Source: Kiritimatiellia bacterium
GTDB taxonomy: Bacteria; Verrucomicrobiota; Kiritimatiellia; UBA8416; JAIOPI01
Direction of reading: 5' to 3'
Length of the DNA stretch: 8,433 bases
Assembly: GCA_028822745.1 (NCBI GenBank)
Contig: JAPKCZ010000065.1
Span: 1-8,433 of the forward strand
Below are positions 1 through 6,488 of this stretch, in pieces. Within the stretch, counting starts at the first letter, position 1, and each line of letters begins with the position of its first letter. The notes under the pieces were generated by a model. The model saw only the letters and a list, made by a program, of their open reading frames with translations, was not told the DNA's origin and made no database searches. The translations under genes were made by a program, and so were the position numbers.

Positions 1-329
1 CCAAGACAAGCGCCATGAATGGCAGCGACGGTGACCGCCTTGAGCGCGGCAATTCGAGAAAAGACGCTTTGCCCTAACACGATCATCCCGCGCAGTTCAT
101 CGGAAGGCATTTCAGCGATCTGGTGCACATCTGCACCTGCAATAAAGATTTTCGATTTGCGACTGACAAATACAACCCCGCGGTATTGTGCGCGATCAAT
201 CTCATCCACGATACGGCTCAACGCTTCGAGTGTATTCTGATCAAAAATATTAGCAGATGACTTGGGTCGATCAAAAATAACGTGACAGACCGCCTCGTCC
301 CGACATTCTAGATTTACACCGACATTCAT
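1..329 (-). CDS. FadJ-type multifunctional beta-oxidation enzyme, N-terminal enoyl-CoA hydratase part (partial)
   Basis: The first 109 residues are visible; the gene runs off the left edge of the window. The protein begins MNVGVNLECR and has a crotonase fold signature: IFIAGADVHQI at residues 61-71 matches the first oxyanion-hole segment, and AAIHGACL at 102-109 is the start of the second. The SSANIFD stretch near residues 24-30 and the AAIHGACL wording resemble the hydratase half of FadJ/FadB-type fusion proteins (about 700 residues) more than stand-alone crotonases. In that family this half hydrates trans-2-enoyl-CoA and a following dehydrogenase half oxidises the 3-hydroxyacyl-CoA. The catalytic glutamates and any dehydrogenase domain lie outside the window, so a single-domain hydratase remains possible. 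The ATG overlaps the thiolase stop as ATGA, and GAGGTGA (340-334) sits 4 nt upstream, so translation is probably coupled. An adjacent thiolase is the expected partner. Confidence 0.85.
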   Translation of the reverse strand, partial: MNVGVNLECRDEAVCHVIFDRPKSSANIFDQNTLEALSRIVDEIDRAQYRGVVFVSRKSKIFIAGADVHQIAEMPSDELRGMIVLGQSVFSRIAALKAVTVAAIHGACL

Positions 330-1618
330 GACGTCACCTCACTTTCAAGCCAAAGTGCCCCACCCTGACCACCCCCAACGCAAAGCGTCACCAAGGCGCG
401 GCGGGCGGAGCGCCGCTTCATCTCCAAGAGCGTCGATAAGACTAAACGAGCGCCCGTAGCGCCCACCGGGTGCCCTAACGAAATGCCGCCCCCGTTGACA
501 TTGAGACGCTCCGTAGGGATATCGCCGAGCGCCGTATCACGCTTAAGAACATCGCGAGCGTATTCCTTCGATTGCGCCAACTTGACGACGGCAAGAACTT
601 GCGCTGCGAAGGCTTCGTTGATTTCGACCAAATCGGCGTCGCCCAGAGAAAGTCCACATCGCCGTTCCGCTTCCGCGATGGCAAAGAGCGGCCCCAGCCC
701 CATTCGTCGAGGATCGCATCCCGCATACGCGTACTCCTTAAGCGCACCCAAAGGGGTCAGCCCTAGCGACGCGGCGCGCGTTGCGCTCATCACAAGCAAG
801 GCCACCGCGCCGTCGGTTACTTGCGAGGCATTTCCTGCCGTTACCGACCCATGCTTTCGGTCGAAGACCGGGCGAAGCTTAGTCAGAGCGTCAATTGTCT
901 GACCTTCGCGCGGCCCATTGTCCTCGGCAACGACATGTTTGAAATCCGGAGGCACAAAAACCGGGCAGATCTCTTCCGCCAGGCGTTCACGTGCGGCGCA
1001 TGCGCGCTGATGCGAGAGCAACGCAAACGCGTCCTGCATCTCGCGTGTTATGCCATTTTCGCGCGCCAACAACTCCGCGGTTTCACCCATCCCCATAGCC
1101 ACGACAGGATCCGTCAACCCAAGCATCAAACCGATTCGGGGCTTAAAATCCTTCGGGCGAAATGCGCCAAGTGCTGACAGACGCGCCATGGCTGTTTTCG
1201 CTTTGTTTAACTTGGCGAACTTCGCAACCGCAGACCGAGAATAGAGAAAGGGGTACTGAGACATGCTTTCCGCCCCGCCAACGATGAATATGTCCCCACG
1301 ACCCGCGCGCATCTTTTCGTAGGCAATGGTCAGCGCCTCGAAACCCGACGCGCAGTTTCGACTGACCGTGATGGCGGGTACACTTTCGGGAATTCCGGCA
1401 CGAAGCGCGATGACACGCGCGACGTTTGCCGCATCGACGGGCTGTCCAACACAGCCAAAGATCACTTCGTCGATCGTTTCTGGGTCAATTCCTGTACGTG
1501 CCAGAAGGTTAGCAACAGCGATTCTCCCCAATTCATCAGCACTTAAGCCGGCAAAAAGCGTTCCGAGACGTGCGAAGGGGGTGCGTACACCGTCCACAAT
1601 GACAAGTTGGTCTTTCAT
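326..1618 (-). CDS. Acetyl-CoA C-acyltransferase (thiolase, FadI/FadA type)
   Basis: A complete 430-residue protein, close to FadI length (about 436). Thiolases cleave 3-ketoacyl-CoA with CoA to give acetyl-CoA and a shortened acyl-CoA, the last step of a beta-oxidation round. The catalytic set is visible: nucleophile Cys89 in SRNCASG, NEAFAAQ at 334-340, His383 in GISLGHPVGATGAR, and the second active cysteine Cys413 in TLCVGGGQGG. KLRPVFDRKHGSVTAGNAS around 247-265 is typical of the family and resembles FadI. The ATG start is well supported: AAGGAGG (1629-1623) lies 4 nt upstream, embedded in the last codons of the ligase gene, and the start overlaps the ligase stop as ATGA. The stop in turn overlaps the next start. 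With a FadJ-like partner downstream it probably forms a trifunctional-type beta-oxidation complex. A biosynthetic acetoacetyl-CoA thiolase role is less likely in this context. Confidence 0.95.
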   Translation of the reverse strand: MKDQLVIVDGVRTPFARLGTLFAGLSADELGRIAVANLLARTGIDPETIDEVIFGCVGQPVDAANVARVIALRAGIPESVPAITVSRNCASGFEALTIAYEKMRAGRGDIFIVGGAESMSQYPFLYSRSAVAKFAKLNKAKTAMARLSALGAFRPKDFKPRIGLMLGLTDPVVAMGMGETAELLARENGITREMQDAFALLSHQRACAARERLAEEICPVFVPPDFKHVVAEDNGPREGQTIDALTKLRPVFDRKHGSVTAGNASQVTDGAVALLVMSATRAASLGLTPLGALKEYAYAGCDPRRMGLGPLFAIAEAERRCGLSLGDADLVEINEAFAAQVLAVVKLAQSKEYARDVLKRDTALGDIPTERLNVNGGGISLGHPVGATGARLVLSTLLEMKRRSARRALVTLCVGGGQGGALWLESEVTS

Positions 1619-3243
1619 AACGCCTCCTTCTTGCGTGTAACCCTCGAAGGCGTGGAGCGCCTGCCACGGCCAATCGGTCGTCGCGTTCGTGATCGTGTTC
1701 CAGCCGAGGCCGCCGGTCGTACTGTCGACGTAGACGAAGCGTCGCGGCTCTGCTTGTTTTGCGCCGTAGGGCGATTGTCGACAATTCGCTTTTCCTTCAG
1801 TTCGGTCCCCACGCCTTGCAGGCGGCGCATCTCGGCATTTGAGTGAAACAGAACCTCGTTTGGAGAAAGCTCTGTATGCGCTGCGACATGTCGCTTCAGT
1901 TCTCCTGAGAACGTTTGCGCATCGCGCTTTTCATTGGCTTGAACGTGCAGAATGACTTCATCCAAATCCAAGGGGTCGTTGTTCACCTTACGCAGTTCAA
2001 TTTGCCAGCACCCTACGTCGGGCATGTCGTCCAGAAGATGCTCGAGCGCATTGAAATCGACCAGTGTGCCTTTCAGCTTATCGAGCTGCATATGACGGAA
2101 TTCAGACTTTCTCGAAATCTTCCCGACGAGTCTTGGTGTCCGTCGCCCGCAGTAGGGACAAGGTTCATGAACCAGCCCACCGTCAATGAGGTCGCCTGTG
2201 CGATAGCGTACAACGACACTCCCGCGTGAATCCAACGGCGTGAATACAATCTCGCCGGGTTCACCATCCTTGCGAAGTTCGCCAGTGTTGGGGTCGACGA
2301 TTTCAACAACACCCAGATCAGGATAGATGTGGTACCCACCCGACGTACGGCCGTACGGACTGGGACATTCGCCCCAGGCCATTTTGCCTTCCGTGAATCC
2401 GTAGGTTGCCACAACGTACGGATCCTGCGCCCCAAGTTTCGTTGCCAGTTGCAACAGTTTACGGCGCATTCCCGCCGGAACCTTTTCCCCACCGAGCGCG
2501 ATGGTACGCAACGATTCAAATCGATATCCCTGTTCCAGCGCCTGCGAAAGCATATGATAAATAAAGGTTGGCATGCCAATAATGGCGTTCGGCTTGGTGC
2601 GCTCGACGAGTCGGATATTTCCCTCCGTCCCCATGACCTTGCCGCCGCCGGTACTCACATTGAAGGCCCCAAATTCGAGACAGGCGTAGTGCGTTTGCCA
2701 AAAGGCAAGATGGGGCGCGTATGGGAACATATTGACCACACGGAAATCCGTGGTTGCTCCCAATATTTCAACCAATCGGCGCCCCGCGCTGGCCAGATTG
2801 TCGATATCATGTTGCGTGTACAGAAACGGAACAGGCTCTGTCGAGCGTCCCGTTGTACTCGTAAGGAACACGGGACGAAATTCACGCTCTAACGCCTTCT
2901 GCGTCGCCGCACGCCCCCGTAACAAGCCGTTGACCAGGACGCCGGGTTCGCGACGTAAACGGGCCTTATCCGGAATGAGTACGAAATCTCGCGCTCGTTG
3001 CGGGCTGTCCTCCGTTGGCAGCAAGTCGTGTTTGGAAATCATGGGAATGTGCTGCAGATCCTCGAGGCGCTTCAGGTGCTCAGGATTGAGATGTTCCCGT
3101 TTGAAATGCTCCCTAAAAAAAGAAGAATAGGGAACGACGCGCGTCACCAGATAACGTCGCAGCTGTTCGGCTTGCAACCGTCGCAGTTCCTGACGTGACA
3201 TGTGATCCCAGCGTGCACTTAGACTTTTTTGTGCTGTTCTCAT
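1615..3243 (-). CDS. PaaK-like AMP-forming acyl-CoA ligase (phenylacetate-CoA ligase family)
   Basis: A 542-residue adenylate-forming enzyme expected to activate a carboxylic acid to its acyl-CoA via an acyl-AMP. The N-terminal helical part (20-75), with PYSSFFREHF and IPMISKHDL, is characteristic of the PaaK family. The ATP-binding loop is TSTTGRSTEP (128-137), the A5-type motif ATYGFTEG is at 279-286, and YRTGDL (347-352) carries the ribose-binding aspartate. A Cys pair, CPYCG (362-366), may bind zinc. The last 45 or so residues form a Ser/Thr/Arg-rich basic tail not expected in PaaK. The chosen start is ATG at 3243, with AGAAGGGAG (3259-3251) 7 nt upstream; an in-frame TTG at 3264 would overlap the lipase stop but has no comparable site. 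The substrate is unknown. Position between a lipase and a thiolase argues for a fatty acid rather than phenylacetate. Confidence 0.85.
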   Translation of the reverse strand: MRTAQKSLSARWDHMSRQELRRLQAEQLRRYLVTRVVPYSSFFREHFKREHLNPEHLKRLEDLQHIPMISKHDLLPTEDSPQRARDFVLIPDKARLRREPGVLVNGLLRGRAATQKALEREFRPVFLTSTTGRSTEPVPFLYTQHDIDNLASAGRRLVEILGATTDFRVVNMFPYAPHLAFWQTHYACLEFGAFNVSTGGGKVMGTEGNIRLVERTKPNAIIGMPTFIYHMLSQALEQGYRFESLRTIALGGEKVPAGMRRKLLQLATKLGAQDPYVVATYGFTEGKMAWGECPSPYGRTSGGYHIYPDLGVVEIVDPNTGELRKDGEPGEIVFTPLDSRGSVVVRYRTGDLIDGGLVHEPCPYCGRRTPRLVGKISRKSEFRHMQLDKLKGTLVDFNALEHLLDDMPDVGCWQIELRKVNNDPLDLDEVILHVQANEKRDAQTFSGELKRHVAAHTELSPNEVLFHSNAEMRRLQGVGTELKEKRIVDNRPTAQNKQSRDASSTSTVRPAASAGTRSRTRRPIGRGRRSTPSRVTRKKEAL

Positions 3244-3259
3244 CTTAAAACTCCCTTCT
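3244..3259 (-). promoter_or_regulatory. Ribosome-binding site that sets the ATG start of the ligase gene
   Basis: AGAAGGGAG at 3259-3251 lies in the 17-bp gap after the patatin stop and 7 nt before ATG 3243. It decides against the TTG at 3264, which would add seven residues. Confidence 0.75.
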
Positions 3260-3260
3260 A

Positions 3261-5243
3261 TCAAGCTGCGCTTTCTTTGATTCTCTCCAATTGACTTTCG
3301 GCAGCTCTGCGCCCCAGCGCGATATACTTTTCCGGATGAACAAAGTCGTGCCAGCGTCCGTCACACGACGTTGGCCGCACGACAACGTCAGCATGGCGGC
3401 AGGCCGATTCGGCCAGACGCGTTTCCATCCCATGCATGCTCTTTACCCACACATCGAGAATGTTGCCTTTAGAGAAATAGTTCGCGTAGTGATTCATACA
3501 CAACCCGAAACGCGAGCGCGGCCGGGACTGGCTTTGTTCATTTTCAATCAGACGGAACGTTTGCACCTGTTCGGGCGTCGGTATCGTATTGACCGCAATC
3601 ACATGTTCGACATGACGTTCCCGCAGCACACCAACTGGAATGGGCTCCGCGACGCCGCCATCAACAAGCGTGCGCCCTTCGCGCGTCACAGGGACAACAA
3701 CGCCGGGCATGGCCATACTCGCGTGAACGGCGGACGCAACGGCCCCACTCGAAATAACCACGCGCTCCAGTCTATTCAGATCGGTCGTCACGACGAGTAG
3801 CTGCCGCTTTAGATCGGCGAACTGGGCATCCCCCATTTCGCGACCGATGATCCGAGGAATGATCCCCCCTTTGATGAATCCACAGCGCGGAGGAAAGACG
3901 GGATCAAAAAGGTGAAACATGCCCGATAGCGACTTGTTGCGCATGGCGACCTCTTGCATCTCCTGTCCGGATAGACCGTATGCCCACAGTGCGCCAATCA
4001 AAGCGCCAATACTTGTGCCCGCGATCATGTCAATTTCGATGCCTTGTTCCTCAAGCACCTGGATGACACCAATATGGGCGAGCCCCTTCGCCCCACCGGC
4101 AGACAGAGCCAGCCCAATCCGGCAACGGCCGATTTCTCGCGCGAGATAGCGTAGTTGACGAAAAACACGTTCCTGTCCCTGAACGTGCGTCCTATCCGCG
4201 CTCCCGCGAATAGGACCCTGGAGATTGTGAATGAACTCGTGCACGCGGACGCCTAATCGCTTCTCCAAAGAAGCAAACGATTCCGCACGCTGATGCTCAG
4301 ACAGGCAAATCACGGGACGTAGGGTCGTGTGTTTGCTACCACGATGTTGCCCGACCAGACGAACCAACAAATTGCACCGATACAAGTCTTCGGGCGTTTG
4401 TGACATCAAGACATAGGGCAGATCAGATTGCACAAGCGCCTCGGCCACCACGGCGCTGTCGATAACCGCATCAACGTACATCACCACGAAACGCGCGTGT
4501 CGGCTCACATAGCCCAGAAGCGGGGCCAAATTGGAGGCATCGGATCCATCTAGGCGAACACCGAGGTCTAGTCGCCAGACGCCGCTGGCCTCCTTTTTAA
4601 CCATCCGTCCGTCAAATTCTGCCGCATCGGATCCTGCCCTGAACGACTGCCAATGTGACAACTGCAAAGACGTTTTGTTGGATGCCTTCAAATGCACGTA
4701 CAAGACAGAGCGCCCTGTATCCTGACGAATGATGGTCGCAATTCTATGGGTCAACACCTCGGCCTGCGACTGCCCTGCAAGGCCTACAAAAACGGCAATT
4801 CGTCCTTGATCATTGGGTTTATGCTCGCGCGTCATTGCGCGAAGCTCAGAAAACATTTGCCGTTCGAGGGCTGTGCGTAACTGTGGATTCCGCAGGACCT
4901 GCTTTTTCAGTTCGTCCACGGGGACGTCCAGAATCTCGCAATCGGAGAGAACCGTAACGGTGAACCAGAATCGCTCTTGGCCGAGAAGGACGCGTTCGCC
5001 GAATGTATCCCCCTGAACGAGCGTGCGCATTCCCCCTTGTGATCCGTCAGGCAGCTGCGCCCGGGCTTCACAACGCCCTGAAATCACAACAAAAACGGAG
5101 GTGCAGCGATCGCCTTCGCGAACAATAACGTCGCCTTTATGGTATAGGGATTCGTGCCCGTCCGTTTTCAAGCGCGTCAACGCGCGATTCGACAGGCATG
5201 AAAGGATCGGATGATCCCGCAATATGTCTGCGTACGTCTTCAC
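3261..5243 (-). CDS. Patatin-like phospholipase with N-terminal cyclic-nucleotide-binding domain (NTE type)
   Basis: A 660-residue serine hydrolase predicted to release fatty acids from (lyso)phospholipids or other acyl esters. Residues about 10-130 form a cNMP-binding domain; the phosphate-binding cassette is GDTFGERVLLGQERFWF (78-94), and Arg91 aligns with the CAP phosphate-contacting arginine. Residues about 148-345 are a Rossmann-like linker (IAVFVGLAGQSQAE; FVVMYVDAV) also seen in bacterial NTE homologues. The patatin domain starts near 376: oxyanion loop SAGGAKG (381-387), nucleophile Ser411 in GTSIG, and catalytic Asp528 in DGG. No signal peptide or clear membrane span is seen, so it is probably cytoplasmic or peripheral. 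The start is GTG, with AAGGAG (5255-5250) 6 nt upstream. It is first in a likely four-gene operon. Regulation by a bound nucleotide is inferred; some family members no longer bind one. Confidence 0.93.
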   Translation of the reverse strand: MKTYADILRDHPILSCLSNRALTRLKTDGHESLYHKGDVIVREGDRCTSVFVVISGRCEARAQLPDGSQGGMRTLVQGDTFGERVLLGQERFWFTVTVLSDCEILDVPVDELKKQVLRNPQLRTALERQMFSELRAMTREHKPNDQGRIAVFVGLAGQSQAEVLTHRIATIIRQDTGRSVLYVHLKASNKTSLQLSHWQSFRAGSDAAEFDGRMVKKEASGVWRLDLGVRLDGSDASNLAPLLGYVSRHARFVVMYVDAVIDSAVVAEALVQSDLPYVLMSQTPEDLYRCNLLVRLVGQHRGSKHTTLRPVICLSEHQRAESFASLEKRLGVRVHEFIHNLQGPIRGSADRTHVQGQERVFRQLRYLAREIGRCRIGLALSAGGAKGLAHIGVIQVLEEQGIEIDMIAGTSIGALIGALWAYGLSGQEMQEVAMRNKSLSGMFHLFDPVFPPRCGFIKGGIIPRIIGREMGDAQFADLKRQLLVVTTDLNRLERVVISSGAVASAVHASMAMPGVVVPVTREGRTLVDGGVAEPIPVGVLRERHVEHVIAVNTIPTPEQVQTFRLIENEQSQSRPRSRFGLCMNHYANYFSKGNILDVWVKSMHGMETRLAESACRHADVVVRPTSCDGRWHDFVHPEKYIALGRRAAESQLERIKESAA

Positions 5244-5255
5244 CGTACTCTCCTT
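5244..5255 (-). promoter_or_regulatory. Ribosome-binding site that sets the GTG start of the patatin gene
   Basis: AAGGAG at 5255-5250 is followed by a 6-nt spacer and GTG at 5243-5241. This good match supports the non-ATG start and a 660-residue product. Confidence 0.75.
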
Positions 5256-5296
5256 GCTGCACCCTGAACAGATTCATCATCGTGTTCGCGGCACCC

Positions 5297-5313
5297 GTGT
5301 TCTATTAAAACAC
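5297..5313. repeat. Short inverted repeat in the operon leader
   Basis: GTGTT (5297-5301) and AACAC (5309-5313) are perfectly complementary around a 7-base AT-rich centre. The element abuts the palindrome at 5314-5325. In addition, CGTGTTC occurs twice in the same orientation, at 5281-5287 and 5296-5302, a 15-bp spacing. These are directly visible; a role as regulator binding site or leader hairpin is inference. Confidence 0.4.
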
Positions 5314-5325
5314 CTCTCTAGAGAG
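5314..5325. repeat. 12-bp perfect palindrome CTCTCTAGAGAG in the operon leader
   Basis: CTCTCTAGAGAG is a perfect palindrome downstream of the predicted promoter and about 70 nt before the patatin start. It could be an operator half-site pair or a small hairpin in the transcript. It does not match the E. coli FadR operator as I know it. Chance occurrence is possible. Confidence 0.45.
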
Positions 5326-5377
5326 CTCAGGTCGGCAACCTTAGTTATAGGCCTAGCATCACTGCTCGACTGCAGTA

Positions 5378-5406
5378 AGTATAGTAGATGAATGCAGAAA
5401 AGTAAA
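5378..5406 (-). promoter_or_regulatory. Sigma70-type promoter for the lipid-degradation operon
   Basis: Read on the minus strand, TTTACT (5406-5401) and TATACT (5383-5378) are separated by 17 bp. The -10 matches 5 of 6 and the -35 matches 4 of 6 consensus positions. Transcription would begin near 5371, giving a leader of about 125 nt before the GTG of the patatin gene. This is the best promoter candidate in the 282-bp gap and faces the operon correctly. Confidence 0.55.
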
Positions 5407-5467
5407 GGGGTCGTTTGAGGAGTCTGCGATGCTTAAATCTGCGGGTCTAGCACAGTTCCCAAAGCTT

Positions 5468-5519
5468 TCAGAATCCCCATTTCGTAATCGATCAAGATTA
5501 CGATTACGACGGATTCAGA
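5468..5519 (-). terminator. Long imperfect hairpin after the methyltransferase gene, possible terminator
   Basis: The inner stem is a perfect 9-bp inverted repeat, TCGTAATCG (5482-5490) with CGATTACGA (5501-5509), around a 10-base loop. The outer stem pairs TCAGAATCC (5468-5476) with GGATTCAGA (5511-5519), with one mismatch. The element begins 7 bp after the methyltransferase stop, where a 3' hairpin would be expected. There is no T-run after the stem on either strand, so classical intrinsic termination is doubtful; an mRNA-stabilising hairpin is an alternative. Confidence 0.35.
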
Positions 5520-5525
5520 TGCGCG

Positions 5526-6386
5526 CTATTGGGTCGTGCGAGAAAGCACGGCTTCGCTGATGGAGCGTCCATCCACGAGAATAGGAGCGTCCCGAGGGCG
5601 CCAACCACGACGCTTGCCAACGGCGACAAGTCGATGACCGCGGTTAAACAGAAGCAACATATCGAACTGCTCGGCGATTTTGTAAAAGAACCCACCCACA
5701 GAAAAAACGCGGCGTGGATAGCGATCCGGCAGAACCGCACCATTACCGCGCCCGAAAGCCAAGCGTTCAACAAACACGCTGACAAATTCAGAGAAGAAGC
5801 GTGAATAGGATTTCATGTGCAACACATCGAACCCATTTTTCAAGACGGTAAACAGTTGTAGTTCTGTGTAACCAGGCCTGACGTGTCCGCGGAATTCTGG
5901 CGTGACACCGAACAACGAACGTAACGTGCGAATGGCCGTATAGGCTTTTATCCGTGCCACGAGAACAAGTAGTCGCCCATCAGGCTTCAGCACACGATGA
6001 CACTCTTCGATAAATGCAACATCATCGCTGAACCGTTCGAGTCCGGAATGAATCACAATGATGTCGAAGCGCTTCTTTTCGAAAGGCAAGCCACGATCCA
6101 GTACAGGCACCTCCTCTTCCAGAACCGAGGCGATACGTTTCGAGGTGATGGAATCCGCGGCAAGGCTCTGCCACGTGCCCCCGCGACGACGTAATTGCTG
6201 ACTGAAAGCCCCGTTGACAGCCCCCACCTCAAGGCAGTCACAATCGTCAATACGATCAAGGTTACGTAAGACTTCGCGAAGCGATGCCTGTAGCGGCAGC
6301 GTACAACGAAACGTATGTAACTCCTGCCAGGCGAGCTCTTCCTCGGGATCGCTAATATGTACTTCGGTTTCGCTAACGTCGCTCAA
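5526..6386 (-). CDS. Class I SAM-dependent methyltransferase
   Basis: A 286-residue protein with a Methyltransf_11-type Rossmann core. SAM-binding motif I is LEVGAVNGAF (52-61), an E-x-G-x-x-x-G form with Val at the usual middle glycine. An acidic residue after strand 2 is probably Asp78 in LAADS. FDIIVIHSGLERF (107-119) is the motif II region, and HRVLKPDGRLLVLV (130-143) is the typical strand 5 segment. GHVRPGY near 167-173 and the long C-terminal region probably shape the acceptor site; the substrate cannot be told. The start is TTG: an in-frame TGA lies 12 nt upstream (four codons before the TTG), no other start codon occurs before motif I, and AAAGGG is 7 nt upstream. It lies about 100 bp after the PP-loop gene, so co-transcription is possible but unproven. 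Similar enzymes often occur with glycan or lipid genes (family knowledge). Confidence 0.8.
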   Translation of the reverse strand: MSDVSETEVHISDPEEELAWQELHTFRCTLPLQASLREVLRNLDRIDDCDCLEVGAVNGAFSQQLRRRGGTWQSLAADSITSKRIASVLEEEVPVLDRGLPFEKKRFDIIVIHSGLERFSDDVAFIEECHRVLKPDGRLLVLVARIKAYTAIRTLRSLFGVTPEFRGHVRPGYTELQLFTVLKNGFDVLHMKSYSRFFSEFVSVFVERLAFGRGNGAVLPDRYPRRVFSVGGFFYKIAEQFDMLLLFNRGHRLVAVGKRRGWRPRDAPILVDGRSISEAVLSRTTQ

Positions 6387-6451
6387 GGCCCTGCCCTTTC
6401 AGCTTAAATCTGATAATGACGCATCATAGAACCTGTACCGCCAAATCCCAG

Positions 6452-6482
6452 CCAAATGTTTGGAATTGAACAATTGGCCAAT
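6452..6482. repeat. Cluster of three small palindromes between the PP-loop and methyltransferase genes
   Basis: Three back-to-back or overlapping symmetrical sequences occur within 31 bp: CCAAATGTTTGG (6452-6463, 5-bp arms), AATTGAACAATT (6464-6475, 5-bp arms) and the perfect ATTGGCCAAT (6473-6482). They begin 6 bp after the PP-loop stop. Possible roles are a regulator site or a weak transcript structure; none can be chosen from the sequence. Confidence 0.35.
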
Positions 6483-6488
6483 CCGCCC

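Noticed and set aside
19..240. Plus-strand open frames opposite the fad genes, patatin gene and PP-loop gene
   Set aside because: They are antisense shadows: no family resemblance, no ribosome-binding sites, and they cover strongly supported genes on the minus strand.
3244..3264. TTG start at 3264 for the ligase, overlapping the patatin stop as TTGA
   Set aside because: The ATG at 3243 has a strong ribosome-binding site at proper spacing, while the TTG has none and adds only seven residues unlike the family N-terminus.
5429..5560. Plus-strand small ORF of 43 codons (MLKSAGLAQF...) with a GAGGAG 6 nt upstream
   Set aside because: It ends inside the antisense of the methyltransferase C-terminus, runs through the hairpin element, is Arg-rich in the way antisense frames often are, and has only a weak upstream promoter (TATAGT at 5380-5385 with no good -35).
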